Under the pieces are notes generated by a model that was not told where the DNA came from, searched no databases, and saw only the letters and a program-made list of their open reading frames with translations. Shown one piece after another: positions 1-8,157 of a DNA stretch of 48,676 bases. Source of the stretch: a virus; IMG/VR virus record IMGVR_UViG_3300025846_000002, positions 1 to 48,676 of that record. One strand, 5' to 3'. Each line of letters opens with the position of its first letter. Within the stretch, counting starts at the first letter, position 1. The position numbers and the translations under genes were made by a program.

Positions 1-127
1 CCAGTACCGAAGAGTGACTGGTACATGGTGTTGTACATGTCATCGCGCACCTTGCCGACTTCATCGTCGACAATGGATTCGAGCTGAGTGTCGCCCTTCT
101 GCTCAAGCTCATCCTCGATCATGCCGA
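1..127. repeat. Contig-end direct repeat, left copy
   Basis: These 127 bases are identical to 48550-48676, and the capsid reading frame continues through them. A 127-base overlap equals a k-mer size commonly used by short-read assemblers, so it most simply marks a circular assembly graph rather than a true phage terminal repeat. The genome unit is then about 48,549 bp, and the physical ends (permuted, cohesive or terminally redundant) cannot be told from the sequence. Confidence 0.95.
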
Positions 128-443
128 GGATGATAGCGTTCGAGTAGTAGCAATACTGGCCTTTCGCATAAGTACCAGACTCCTGGCGCTTGATGGGTTG
201 ACCGTTCTTGTCCGTCAACAGATCGGTATCATCGTTGAACGGCTTGGTGTTGTCGGTCTTTCCATAAGCCAGGCGGACCCGCCACTCGTGGCCTGAGGGG
301 CTTTCGAGTTTCAGCGTGCCTTTGGTGGCAGCCGCTTCCCACAGAGGACGGTTGGTGAACCGTAGATCAGTGATGTTCTTCTTGATCCATTTCGGATCGG
401 TATAAGCATTGAACGTACTAGCAAGTTCATATGCAGTAGCCAT
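1..443 (-). CDS. Major capsid protein, N-terminal part (continues at 47931-48549)
   Basis: The capsid gene starts at ATG 443-441 behind a GGAGG ribosome site (MATAYELASTFNAYTDPKWI), reads leftward to base 1 and continues from 48549 to a stop at 47931. Joined across the circle it has 353 codons, close to the 345 residues of T7 gp10A. No cysteine-rich or enzymatic motif is seen. The capsid role rests on size, position straight after the scaffold gene and downstream of terminase and portal, and an internal segment typical of shell proteins (ENP-like FAVINGVPVVQDDSIPDN near the C-terminus). It is the first abundant product expected from the second late promoter near 1931. Confidence 0.85.
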   Translation of the reverse strand, partial: MATAYELASTFNAYTDPKWIKKNITDLRFTNRPLWEAAATKGTLKLESPSGHEWRVRLAYGKTDNTKPFNDDTDLLTDKNGQPIKRQESGTYAKGQYCYYSNAIILGMIEDELEQKGDTQLESIVDDEVGKVRDDMYNTMYQSLFGT

Positions 444-487
444 TGTCGGCCTCCAAATAAAGTTGTAGGTCGAGCAAGCGCATCCGG

Positions 488-1273
488 TTAGCCCTTAGCA
501 GCAGCTTTTTTGCGGGCAGCAGCCATAGCCTCACCGGGTTTGTAATCCGGCTCGATCTCGTCAGATGGTGCTGGTTTTGTGCTTCCCGAGATAGGGGAAG
601 CAACCGTGTCTTTGTGCAGTTCTGCTTTCAACGCGGCATTCTCTGTTGCCAGATCCTTGACCTGAGAACGGAGGACACCGACCGTTCGGCCAGCAAACAC
701 AAGTTCCATATTGTGGAGTGGTACTCTGCGCTTACTGGCTTCCAGCGCAATCTCTGCGTCGTCGACGACACCAGCAATCTCAGGATATGCCTCAAAGTTC
801 GTGGCGATCGACTGTTCTAGGGCAGTCGTCGTTTTGACGTTCTCGCGTTCTTTAGTCATCTCCTGAACTTTGTCGTACATCTGACGCATCACCGGCGGCA
901 GACCTTCGAGGTCGTCTTGCGTGACCTCACCATTGAGACCAGTCCCAATGGGTGCGTAGGGATTATCTTCTGGTGCTGAACGTTGCACTGCTCCCTCTGA
1001 GCCACCCGTGCCTTGTCCAGCCTTAAGCCGGCGATTCTCTTCGCGTGTCTGCTCAAGTTCATCAGCAGTGAGCTTGTACTTAGCAGTCAACTGATTGATT
1101 CTGGCCTCTGCATCCCTCTTTTTCGGCTTATCTTCCACTTGAGGTGGTGCAACTTGCTCGGGTGGTATTACCACCGGTGCCGTTGCTTGGGCCGAAACTA
1201 TTGGTTCTGCAGTGACTGGGGATTCGACTGCTGCGCTCACTGGTTGCTGCTGGTTGATTACTTCTTCCGTCAT
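488..1273 (-). CDS. Capsid scaffolding protein
   Basis: 261 aa lying directly upstream of the capsid gene, the usual place of the scaffold in T7-like and many other phages (T7 gp9 is 307 aa). The first 50 residues are Pro/Ala/Val-rich and low complexity. A charged region rich in Lys, Glu and Arg follows, with predicted coiled coil around residues 60-80 (INQLTAKYKLTADELEQTRE) and again in the second half (SQVKDLATENAALKAELHKD). The tail is basic (AAARKKAAAKG), as in scaffolds whose C-terminus contacts the shell. It would assemble inside the procapsid and leave before DNA packaging. No catalytic motif is seen; the function comes from position and composition. Confidence 0.7.
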   Translation of the reverse strand: MTEEVINQQQPVSAAVESPVTAEPIVSAQATAPVVIPPEQVAPPQVEDKPKKRDAEARINQLTAKYKLTADELEQTREENRRLKAGQGTGGSEGAVQRSAPEDNPYAPIGTGLNGEVTQDDLEGLPPVMRQMYDKVQEMTKERENVKTTTALEQSIATNFEAYPEIAGVVDDAEIALEASKRRVPLHNMELVFAGRTVGVLRSQVKDLATENAALKAELHKDTVASPISGSTKPAPSDEIEPDYKPGEAMAAARKKAAAKG

Positions 1274-1341
1274 CTCAATCTCCTCCGGTTGTCATCCACC
1301 GCTGGACGTACCAGTATTCACGGCACTGCTGCCGAAACCGG

Positions 1342-1743
1342 TCATTGTAAGCCACCGCTGGCACCAGTTGTCGCACTGGCTGGCGTACCAGGAAGAACGA
1401 GCGGGTTGCCTAATTGGACCTGCCCATTCTGAATGGACAATACACTGAAACTGATCTGATCTCCTACTTTTGCTGCACCCACGTCGAGGGCACTGACAAC
1501 AGCAACGGGACCGGAAGGAGTTTGGACCGGTCCCGTTGGTTGAATGTTCCCATTGGCCGGGGCTATGCCCGGTCCGACAGGTGCTTGGGGTGCCACAGTT
1601 TGTGGCGGCGTCATTCTATTGCGTGTTGCGGCCCCTTGGTTAGTTCCGGTGCTGGTAAGTCCGGCCGCCTTGCGTGCGTAGGCATCCTGCTCACTGCGCG
1701 ATGCGTTCAGTGGACTAAGCGGAGGTTTACGGGTCACGCTCAT
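1342..1743 (-). CDS. Pro-rich head-region protein
   Basis: 133 aa between the DUF6496-like gene and the scaffold. Its start overlaps the stop of the upstream 50-aa gene (ATGA). The N-terminal 90 residues are Pro/Thr/Ala/Gly-rich and probably disordered. Residues 85-120 (VVSALDVGAAKVGDQISFSV and on) could form a small beta domain. I recognise no family. Its place in the portal-scaffold-capsid block suggests a minor head protein or capsid cement. Confidence 0.6.
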   Translation of the reverse strand: MSVTRKPPLSPLNASRSEQDAYARKAAGLTSTGTNQGAATRNRMTPPQTVAPQAPVGPGIAPANGNIQPTGPVQTPSGPVAVVSALDVGAAKVGDQISFSVLSIQNGQVQLGNPLVLPGTPASATTGASGGLQ

Positions 1744-1892
1744 TTCTTCCTCTTATTGGCAGTCTTCTTGCCATGCGGATGAGCAGTGCTGAGGGCTATC
1801 GCAACTGCTTGACGTTGCGAGCGGCCATGTGCGATCTCCGTCCGAATGTTCGCACTTATCGTTTTGCTGCTCTTGCCTTTCTTAAGCGGCAT
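1740..1892 (-). CDS. DUF6496-like small basic protein
   Basis: A 50-aa ORF, MPLKKGKSSKTISANIRTEI followed by AHGRSQRQAVAIALSTAHPH and a Lys-rich tail. The pattern of KKGKSxKTISxNIRTE...QAVAIALSxA matches the short DUF6496-type proteins seen near phage head genes; I infer this from memory of the family. A GGGAG ribosome site sits 8 nt upstream, and the stop overlaps the next start. It is strongly basic and may bind nucleic acid in the head. Function unknown. Confidence 0.7.
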   Translation of the reverse strand: MPLKKGKSSKTISANIRTEIAHGRSQRQAVAIALSTAHPHGKKTANKRKK

Positions 1893-1907
1893 TGGTCATC
1901 TCCCATC

Positions 1908-1960
1908 GTTCGGGTTCCGAATCTATTTTTAGTATAGCACATTTATTTCGGATTCCGTAA
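1908..1960 (-). promoter_or_regulatory. Second late promoter with two operator-like sites
   Basis: Reading leftward, a site TTACGGAATCCGAA (1960-1947) precedes the extended -10 TGTGCTATACT (TATACT at 1936-1931). A second site ATTCGGAACCCGAAC (1922-1908) lies where transcription would start. The same TGTGCTATACT with the same kind of site upstream occurs in front of the small terminase gene at 6209-6236. This would drive the DUF6496-scaffold-capsid block separately from terminase and portal. Confidence 0.55.
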
Positions 1961-1963
1961 TAC

Positions 1964-3607
1964 TTACGCTGACAACCGCTGATCCTGCGTGATCACGGTC
2001 GGTGGTCCCGCCTGTGCTGTCGCCGGTGGATTCGCCATAGGTAGCGGCAGTGGTTCGTTTCCCGCCGTGGGTTGCACCTGGGTTGCAGCACCTTCCTGTA
2101 ACGCTTTCGAGAACTCCATGGCCGTCTCTATCAACAGGGGATCCCCTGTCCAGCGAGCAATGAGCGCCCGCTGTTCTGGTTTCATCGACGCCATCTGCGC
2201 CATCATCTGCAGACGCGCGTTGATCTCCTCGGGGAACGACTCCTGGTAGCTGCACATGATGTCGAAGTCTGCGCGGATATGCTCAGGTTGCAGTTCGATA
2301 GGCTCATCTTGTCCTAGAATGCGCAGAAAGTGGTTTTTTGTGTACAATTTGCCCTTTCCAGCCATCTCCAGCAGCAGTTCTGCGATGTCTCCCATGGTCT
2401 CTGCCATGTGCAATTTGCGCACATCCATGCGCTGTGAACCTAACATTGCAAGCGTTTGGAGGGCTGTAGCGGCTGTCACTGCCCCTGGGTTGCCCTGTTG
2501 GACGGATTGGACGCCCGAGACCTGCTGGACGTCGCCAAACAGGACGCTCAGCATGGCGATACTGTTGGTGTCGATCGTTCCCCGGTCAAGGAGTTTCAGG
2601 AACGCCTTGTCGCCACCTTCCAGGACGAGGACCTGCGAAGGGTCCATGTTGATCCGCTGGCCTTTGAGTCCACCGTCGTTCGTCACGTACTTGTTGATCG
2701 TCGCATACCGCGCAGCCTGGAAGATGTACCAGAGGAAGTTGTTGTACGCAGCTTGGACGGAGATCATGTTGTGGACTTCACTGAGTCCCCAGAAGGAAGT
2801 CGTGCTCGGTACGTTGTAGAAGATGGCGAACGGGTAACGGTGGTCCGGCGTTTCGATCTCCAACTCTTTCTCAAGGAGACCGAAGGCAGTCCACCGGAAC
2901 AGCCGGCCTCTCGAGTGCTTTGTCGTCGGCGCGTAGTACGTCTCGTGGACGACAACCGAACGTGGAGGGGTTATCTGCAGATTGCTCATGGTGTCGCTGT
3001 CAGCCGTCATCTGGACGTGGCCCGGCCATTGTGCTTTTGCCGCTCTCTCCGACCAGATCGTGTCGAAGGTACAATACTGCATGTCCTCGAAACACGTTGC
3101 GTAGGGGTCCGGATAGAAGTTCATGGGGTTCGCACAGTGGACACGGAAGTCTCCACGCTCGTACTGGTTCTCGTTCTTGATCCAGTCGACGCGTCCGAGG
3201 GCTGTCCCATAGATGAAACCCATCCGGTTCATGCGTTCCTGGAAGTCACGGAGTTTGAAGCGGTGCTGCCAGTAACGGAACAAGGCGTTGACCATATGTG
3301 ATTGCTGGACATCGCCCGTCTCGACGGGGAGTGCCGTGATCCTCGGGTTCTTCCAACTGTTCATCGCCACCATCTGCTCAATCGTACTGGAAATCAGGTT
3401 TACGTGCGGCTCATTCTCCGCCTGTCCATGGGCGACAGCCTTATAGGTCGGACCCTCATACTTGCGGGCGTAGGTCGCCATAGCTTGATGAGCGTCGGTC
3501 GACTCGTCGACGGCCGTCGTGTAGTCCCCCCGCAGATCGGGCGGAATGGCGGTATTCGTCTTGGGAATGTATTCCTGGATGCTGGATTCCACGCTAAACT
3601 CGCTCAT
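1964..3607 (-). CDS. Portal protein
   Basis: 547 aa from ATG 3607-3605, which overlaps the stop of the large terminase (ATGA); a longer in-frame reading from 4003 is only the antisense-free extension inside the terminase gene. It matches the size of the T7-type head-tail connector (536 aa). The middle has the usual portal pattern of aromatic-rich membrane-free helices (FWGLSEVHNMISVQAAYNNF) followed by a Gln/Ala-rich segment (VQSVQQGNPGAVTAATALQT) of the crown-forming kind. The C-terminus is Pro/Gln-rich. As a dodecameric ring at one vertex it would bind terminase and later the gp11-like adaptor. Confidence 0.85.
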   Translation of the reverse strand: MSEFSVESSIQEYIPKTNTAIPPDLRGDYTTAVDESTDAHQAMATYARKYEGPTYKAVAHGQAENEPHVNLISSTIEQMVAMNSWKNPRITALPVETGDVQQSHMVNALFRYWQHRFKLRDFQERMNRMGFIYGTALGRVDWIKNENQYERGDFRVHCANPMNFYPDPYATCFEDMQYCTFDTIWSERAAKAQWPGHVQMTADSDTMSNLQITPPRSVVVHETYYAPTTKHSRGRLFRWTAFGLLEKELEIETPDHRYPFAIFYNVPSTTSFWGLSEVHNMISVQAAYNNFLWYIFQAARYATINKYVTNDGGLKGQRINMDPSQVLVLEGGDKAFLKLLDRGTIDTNSIAMLSVLFGDVQQVSGVQSVQQGNPGAVTAATALQTLAMLGSQRMDVRKLHMAETMGDIAELLLEMAGKGKLYTKNHFLRILGQDEPIELQPEHIRADFDIMCSYQESFPEEINARLQMMAQMASMKPEQRALIARWTGDPLLIETAMEFSKALQEGAATQVQPTAGNEPLPLPMANPPATAQAGPPTVITQDQRLSA

Positions 3608-5001
3608 GAGTTGCCTCCGTAGTTGCCTTCGATGTCGATGAGGTCTGTCATATGACTGCGTTGATACTGTTGTTCCTGCTCGGCAAAGACGGAATGGGCG
3701 AGTAGCTGCCCTTCGGTGAGAAACTTCGGTTCCTGACTGGTAGTAGGTGCTTCGTCTGCGGGAATATCGCCACGACGAGCCAAAACCTGCCAGTACCAGA
3801 TAAAATACCGTAAGGGGTCGATGCAATGGTTCGGTCCACGTACCTTGCACTTGCCGGTGTTCTTGTCGCGTTCCCACGTCTCGAACTCGTTGATCATGTC
3901 CTTGCACAGGAAACGGTCGACGAGCAGGTTGCCCTGGTGGATGAGACCCTTGATCGTCCACACACCATCCTCGACGAGCAGACTTCCGTTGGCCGGGATC
4001 CACTCGATACCCAAGTGGTACTTGTCCTCAATGGCAGCGGCAATCTCCCGTTGTGCACTCTTTGACCGGCAATCGAACACAACCCAGTGAATACCGTAAC
4101 GGATGAACATCGGCCCGAGCACGTCGGCGTGGTCCTTGGCGAGGGCGTTACTGCGGTAGTAGTCTTCGTAGATTTCGAGCGGTCCCTTGCCCCAGTGACC
4201 GATGATGCACGTCGTCGGGTCGGGGTCGTTGCCAAAGTCCATGGCAGCAAGACACGGCGTCTGCACTTTGTGAAAATCCCGGGTGCAGCGACCACGCTCA
4301 AACTCCTGAAAGACGAGGGTACTGGGCTTGGCGAAGAGTCCCAGACGGTAGAAGGAGAACTCCTCGGGCGACATCGTGGCACGGTCGCGCTCGAAGACTT
4401 CACGGTCAGTCGCGGGGTTCAGGAGACTACTGCCAATCCAGAACTGGTAGTTTGGGTCATGGCGGAGCCATGCCTGGAAGCACTCGTGGTACATCCAGTT
4501 CGTGAAGTAGGGGGTGGTAGCGGCCAGAAAGCGTCCACCCTTCTTCGAGATCCTACTCTTGACGTGGAACCACGCCTCATACGACCACTGGCCGGCCTCG
4601 TCGCCACCCACAGCGCAGACCTTGCGCCCCTGGATGTGCTCGGGGTCCTGGGCTGAGAGCAGGAAGATGGTGCCATAGGGCGTGATGTACTGGTGGTCGT
4701 TGCGCTTCCAGATCCCCTCGTAGTACGTGCCGTCGACGGTATCGACAAGCAGGGGAACGATGACATCGCGCAGTTGGTCAAAGGTGGGCGATATGAGGAT
4801 GCTGTTTTCGTTGGGGTGCTGCTCCATCATCCACGTAAGCCAGATGGGAAGGAAGGACGATTTGCCCAGGTTCCATCCACCCATGAGAAAGGTGAACGGG
4901 ACGTCGAACAGCATGGTTCCAGCCTGCAATTCATGGGGGAAAATGAACTTGTCGACCTGACGCTCGTGCTCGACCGTCGTATACAGGGTCGGCGCCAGCA
5001 T
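3604..5001 (-). CDS. terL: Terminase large subunit
   Basis: 465 aa DNA-packaging motor. Walker A is GGWNLGKSS at residues 41-49, and a Walker B-like acidic pair lies in VCAVGGDEAGQW. The C-terminal RNase H-fold nuclease shows the expected acids in LAAMDFGNDPDPTT, in WVVFDCRSK and in the closing HCIDPLRYFIWYW. ATP drives DNA through the portal and the nuclease cuts concatemers. The start overlaps the stop of the 103-aa gene and the stop overlaps the portal start. Its length is normal for short TerL proteins. Confidence 0.93.
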   Translation of the reverse strand: MLAPTLYTTVEHERQVDKFIFPHELQAGTMLFDVPFTFLMGGWNLGKSSFLPIWLTWMMEQHPNENSILISPTFDQLRDVIVPLLVDTVDGTYYEGIWKRNDHQYITPYGTIFLLSAQDPEHIQGRKVCAVGGDEAGQWSYEAWFHVKSRISKKGGRFLAATTPYFTNWMYHECFQAWLRHDPNYQFWIGSSLLNPATDREVFERDRATMSPEEFSFYRLGLFAKPSTLVFQEFERGRCTRDFHKVQTPCLAAMDFGNDPDPTTCIIGHWGKGPLEIYEDYYRSNALAKDHADVLGPMFIRYGIHWVVFDCRSKSAQREIAAAIEDKYHLGIEWIPANGSLLVEDGVWTIKGLIHQGNLLVDRFLCKDMINEFETWERDKNTGKCKVRGPNHCIDPLRYFIWYWQVLARRGDIPADEAPTTSQEPKFLTEGQLLAHSVFAEQEQQYQRSHMTDLIDIEGNYGGNS

Positions 5002-5312
5002 CAGACCCTCGCTTTCTCGTGCCGCTGAGACGGAGCAGCCTCATCGAAGCTGTTTGTGTCGGCGATAAGCCGCTTGCGTATCCAAGGCTCGACGATTGGC
5101 CAGTATGCCTTCAATTTCAGCTCACGGAAGACCCACTCGGGGTCGTTTTTTTTGTATTTCCAGTGGAGCGTGCAGTCCATGACCAGTTTCTTCGTCTTGA
5201 AGTCCCAATGGGCAAGTGAAAAGCCCCCACCCATCTTGTACCGGCTGCGTCTGAACCGCTCAGAGATCACGTGGACGTTCCCGTCCTTGATGATCTGCAG
5301 AAAGGACTCCAT
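5001..5312 (-). CDS. Hypothetical protein between terminase subunits
   Basis: 103 aa, basic and aromatic-rich (LHWKYKKNDPEWVFRELKLK), overlapping both neighbours by start/stop codons, so it is translated together with the terminase genes. No recognised domain. Its place between the two terminase subunits suggests a packaging accessory or a DNA-binding protein, but nothing in the sequence proves this. Confidence 0.65.
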   Translation of the reverse strand: MESFLQIIKDGNVHVISERFRRSRYKMGGGFSLAHWDFKTKKLVMDCTLHWKYKKNDPEWVFRELKLKAYWPIVEPWIRKRLIADTNSFDEAAPSQRHEKARV

Positions 5313-6202
5313 TACGCCCCTTCTCCATCAGGTTCGGGTGCAACGGGCCGGTTGTTGAACTCTTTCTGCAACTTCTCGGCCATTGCAGGGTCTATCACCA
5401 CGTACATCTTCCCGGGTTTGCGCTTCCGCTGTCCAATCTTGGCCTTCTTGAGCAGCATAATCTCGTCTGAAATCTTGATGAGCATCGTCGCACTCACTGT
5501 TTCTGACAGTAACCGGCTCCGTTCATTGTCCCACACCATTTTCTCGGGATCATGGGCTGGTCTCGGCAGTTTCTTCATCTCCTCGAGCTGTGCACTTGCC
5601 GCGTTATGCCTTCCGAGGATCCCCTGCAACCCACTGATCGTCGATGCTTCGAGTGCCACGAGGTCATGCAGGTTCGTTTCATCCTGTTCATCGAGCATCG
5701 CATTGTCTTCGAGTGCCGTACACTCCCTGTCCCACTCGTATTTCTTCCGCAATCGTTCAACAAACTCTTCGGGAACCTTGAAAACTCTTCCCACTTCATA
5801 CGCAGACCGTGCTTTTCCTGTTCTGGACACGTAATACTGGAACATCACCTTCTGATCGGCTTCTTCCAGACCGGTCAGACGGGGGTTGAGAGCGATATTT
5901 TTTTGTAATTCCGGGGGAGAAGGGGTACTAGAAGGGTCGTCTGCATGGGGCTGGGGGATAATGTTAAGCATGTGGGGGGGTTCGGCGGAGTTCGACCTAC
6001 TCCCCCTGCTCTGTGCGGCCGCTGCCTGCTCGCGTGCTGCTTCCAGGTCGTACGTTGTGCCTTCCTGATCTGGTTGTCCTGCTGTTGCTAGTGCTGTCAA
6101 TGATGCAGGAACAGGAGCAAGCGCCTGCCCTGGCGTGACAATAGGCTCCCTTGGTCGGGTTGCCTTGGTCAATGCTTTACTGTCAACAGTTCGTCTTGGC
6201 AT
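5312..6202 (-). CDS. Probable terminase small subunit
   Basis: 296 aa from the ATG at 6202; a start six codons further upstream is possible but would lie inside the promoter. Residues 1-115 are Pro/Ala/Ser-rich and probably disordered. A helical segment follows with a helix-turn-helix-like stretch (GKARSAYEVGRVFKVPEEFV) and long charged helices up to residue 250 (LLKKAKIGQRKRKPGK). This matches the usual HTH-plus-oligomerisation plan of small terminases. It is the first gene of the leftward unit, two genes before TerL. The -10 lies only 6 nt before the ATG and there is no Shine-Dalgarno, so its mRNA may be leaderless. Confidence 0.7.
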   Translation of the reverse strand: MPRRTVDSKALTKATRPREPIVTPGQALAPVPASLTALATAGQPDQEGTTYDLEAAREQAAAAQSRGSRSNSAEPPHMLNIIPQPHADDPSSTPSPPELQKNIALNPRLTGLEEADQKVMFQYYVSRTGKARSAYEVGRVFKVPEEFVERLRKKYEWDRECTALEDNAMLDEQDETNLHDLVALEASTISGLQGILGRHNAASAQLEEMKKLPRPAHDPEKMVWDNERSRLLSETVSATMLIKISDEIMLLKKAKIGQRKRKPGKMYVVIDPAMAEKLQKEFNNRPVAPEPDGEGA

Positions 6203-6208
6203 GGTGAA

Positions 6209-6238
6209 AGTATAGCACAATCGTTCGGAATACGAAAC
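6209..6238 (-). promoter_or_regulatory. Late promoter with operator-like -35 element
   Basis: Leftward: the near-palindrome TTCGTATTCCGAA (6236-6224) is followed by the extended -10 TGTGCTATACT (TATACT at 6214-6209) just before the small terminase start codon. The operator-like site takes the place of a normal -35. The arrangement repeats at 1931-1960. Confidence 0.55.
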
Positions 6239-6978
6239 AATCCCACCACCGTAAAACAGCGTTTATGGTGGTGGAGACGCAAAACGGGCGCAATGTGGAG
6301 AAGTTCCAGCAGTCGAGGCGATTATGTGAGTATCCTCGACCATGCAATCATACGGCAAGCAATGTGAGATCACGTCCTGGAGCCTGTAGCAGCAGGGGAA
6401 ACAGGCGAACCAGGGCAGATCGGCGCAATATGGGTCCAACCAGGAACAACGACGGCGAAAACTAGCGGAGTCTCATAGTCCCTAGAAGGTCTCATGCTCT
6501 AAGAAGTAGCTATAAACCTCTAAGTACTTGAAACAAGGAGGTCTTGTACTAGGTACTTTCAGTAATCCTGTAATGCTTACAGACAAGAACCAAGAACAAG
6601 ACAAGACCACAGTATAAAAAAGAAGTCTCCTGAACTCTCCTTCCTTATATGGTTTCCTCTCACCTGATGTAACAGCTGTTACATGTGCTAGCTGTTACAG
6701 CTTCTTGTCCTGCTGGTTGTCTTGCTTGGGGTTGCTTGATCTGGTCATTCCCTGGAATCGTACGGAAACCGAACTATCGGAAGCCGAACGAGTTGAACGA
6801 GCATTGCCAATAGCAGGCAATCCATTGACTCTCCTGTCCTGCGAGACAGCAACACTGCATGAACAGCAGCATGCCAGCTGTCCAATCTGCTAATCAATAG
6901 CAATCGTACGGAACCCGAACAATACTCATACATAGACGCGATACATACACACCGCATGAACACCACATGTGAGCATGC
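6239..6978. other. Divergent control region without a convincing gene
   Basis: About 740 bases between the leftward and rightward units. It holds a CTGTAA-tgc-TTACAG palindrome (6568-6582), a perfect 16-base palindrome TGTAACAGCTGTTACA (6668-6683) with a further half copy (6690-6702), two tandem CGGAAnCCGAAC sites 15 bases apart (6761-6774 and 6776-6789), an ATTGCC/GGCAAT inverted repeat (about 6805-6823) and a third CGGAAnCCGAAC site (6907-6920). A purine-rich run of AGAACAAGAC-type repeats lies near 6583-6610. An open frame at 6265-6465 has no ribosome site and unnatural composition. The region could hold the replication origin as well as the regulatory switch. Confidence 0.6.
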
Positions 6979-7010
6979 TTGACATTATCCCATATATGTA
7001 TAGTATATGA
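6979..7010 (+). promoter_or_regulatory. Early promoter
   Basis: A perfect TTGACA -35 (6979-6984) is followed 16 bases later by TAGTAT (7001-7006; TATAGT overlaps it at 6999). It faces the early genes, leaving a leader of about 50 nt. The spacer contains TATCCCATAT, a 10-mer also found in the promoter at 25674-25700. The leader (7021-7060) has a GGCC...GGCC hairpin and the GGGAACCGG block shared with the leaders at 8158 and 8855. Confidence 0.6.
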
Positions 7011-7065
7011 GTATCAAATAGGCCAGCCGGACAAGGCCAAGGGGAACCGGCAAGGAGAACCACCA

Positions 7066-7383
7066 ATGACAGACACCAAGACCACCGAACAAACAAAAGC
7101 AGTCTATGACTCCATGGTCCGGAAGTTTGGTGCAACATCACCACATACAGCAGACGCCCGCGACAAGTTTATGGAGATCGTCACCGTTGAACTCGCACAC
7201 CGTGAAGCACTCGCAGAAGAAGCCAAACGGAACAAAGAAGCCATATTCGAAAGCGCAATCAACAAAGCGTTCCAACACCCGCTTGACCCCATAAACGCCG
7301 CAGTTCTGGACGCCGCAGTCCTTGAAGCCGACCACATCAAAGCACTGGCCGAAGCGCAGCAGTTGAACGGCAAGCAGGAGTAG
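7066..7383 (+). CDS. Hypothetical early protein
   Basis: 105 aa, first gene of the rightward unit. It starts at ATG 7066 behind AAGGAGA; a longer frame back to 6979 would run through the promoter. The protein is acidic, mostly alpha-helical and Ala/Glu-rich (ELAHREALAEEAKRNKEAIF), with no cysteine and no recognised domain. As the promoter-proximal gene it should be among the first made after infection, a position often used for host-takeover or anti-defence proteins; that role is inference only. Confidence 0.7.
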   Translation: MTDTKTTEQTKAVYDSMVRKFGATSPHTADARDKFMEIVTVELAHREALAEEAKRNKEAIFESAINKAFQHPLDPINAAVLDAAVLEADHIKALAEAQQLNGKQE

Positions 7384-7389
7384 CCAGCC

Positions 7390-8157
7390 ATGATCGCCGC
7401 TGAATTGTTTGATACCACCAGCACCCCGGAGACCGTCACCGGTCACCGGTCAGCAAGCAGCATGAAAGCCGCCGACTTGGTCAACTACGTGAGAGAACGC
7501 ACGACGGACCAGCCAGTCAGCCAGGACACCGACACAACCGCCGCCTTGGCCGTCATCCTTGGACCAGACACCGCACAGCGCTTGTATGCCAGAGTCATGC
7601 ACGAACAGCACCAGGACCGGCCAAGCCTGGCCCAACTGCTGAACGACCTACGCACAGCCCCAGACAGTTTCGTCGACCTGCTGACCACGTCGCAGATCGC
7701 GCGACTGCTAGCCGCCGCCGATCTTGCGCGCGCCTTGAACCGCGAGCACAACGTCACCAAGACCGCCGCCAGAGTGACCAGCGCCGATGACGCTATTGAC
7801 TATGTGCTCAACGAACTGGACCAACTGCACGACGCACAAAATGAATACTTCTACGCTGTTCTGCTCGACATCAGAAACAAGGTAATCAAGCCCGTGGAGA
7901 TTGCGCGCGGAAGCGTTAGTGCCGCCGTTGTCGATCCGGCCGACGTCTTGCGTGAGGCATGCGTCCACCATGCAAGCAGGGTCATCCTGGTCCACAACCA
8001 CCCAAGCGGAGAAACGGACCCAAGCAAGGAAGACATCGACACGACCAACAGGATCGTGCAGGCGCTCAAGTATGTTGGTGTGCGCGTCCTCGATCACGTC
8101 ATCATCGGCCGGACACGGTCCCAGTATTTCAGTTTTGCCCTAAAAGGTTTGGTATAA
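7390..8157 (+). CDS. RadC-like JAMM-domain protein
   Basis: 255 aa. The C-terminal half is a RadC/JAB1-type domain with the zinc-binding JAMM signature HNHPSG followed by S and D in the right spacing (about residues 202-214, VHNHPSGETDPSKED), preceded by the usual acidic strand (VEIARGSVSAAVVDP). The N-terminal 130 residues are helical. RadC-domain proteins are frequent on plasmids, ICEs and phages beside antirestriction genes, and their biochemical role is unsettled. The next gene here is an ArdC-N protein, which fits that pattern. A strong AGGAG lies 10 nt before the start. Confidence 0.85.
   Translation: MIAAELFDTTSTPETVTGHRSASSMKAADLVNYVRERTTDQPVSQDTDTTAALAVILGPDTAQRLYARVMHEQHQDRPSLAQLLNDLRTAPDSFVDLLTTSQIARLLAAADLARALNREHNVTKTAARVTSADDAIDYVLNELDQLHDAQNEYFYAVLLDIRNKVIKPVEIARGSVSAAVVDPADVLREACVHHASRVILVHNHPSGETDPSKEDIDTTNRIVQALKYVGVRVLDHVIIGRTRSQYFSFALKGLV

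Noticed and set aside
1-127. True phage direct terminal repeat
   Set aside because: Not excluded, but exactly 127 bases equals an assembler k-mer length and lies inside the capsid gene, an unlikely place for packaging ends.
2456-3301. 281-codon plus-strand ORF over the portal gene
   Set aside because: Antisense to a clear portal frame, with Arg/Val/Asp composition typical of shadows.
3608-4003. 132-codon N-terminal extension of the portal frame
   Set aside because: It lies wholly inside the terminase gene and the real start at 3607 overlaps the terminase stop in the usual ATGA way.
6265-6465. Plus-strand ORF of 66 codons in the control region
   Set aside because: No ribosome site and an Arg/Asn/Cys-rich, unnatural composition; it overlaps likely regulatory DNA.
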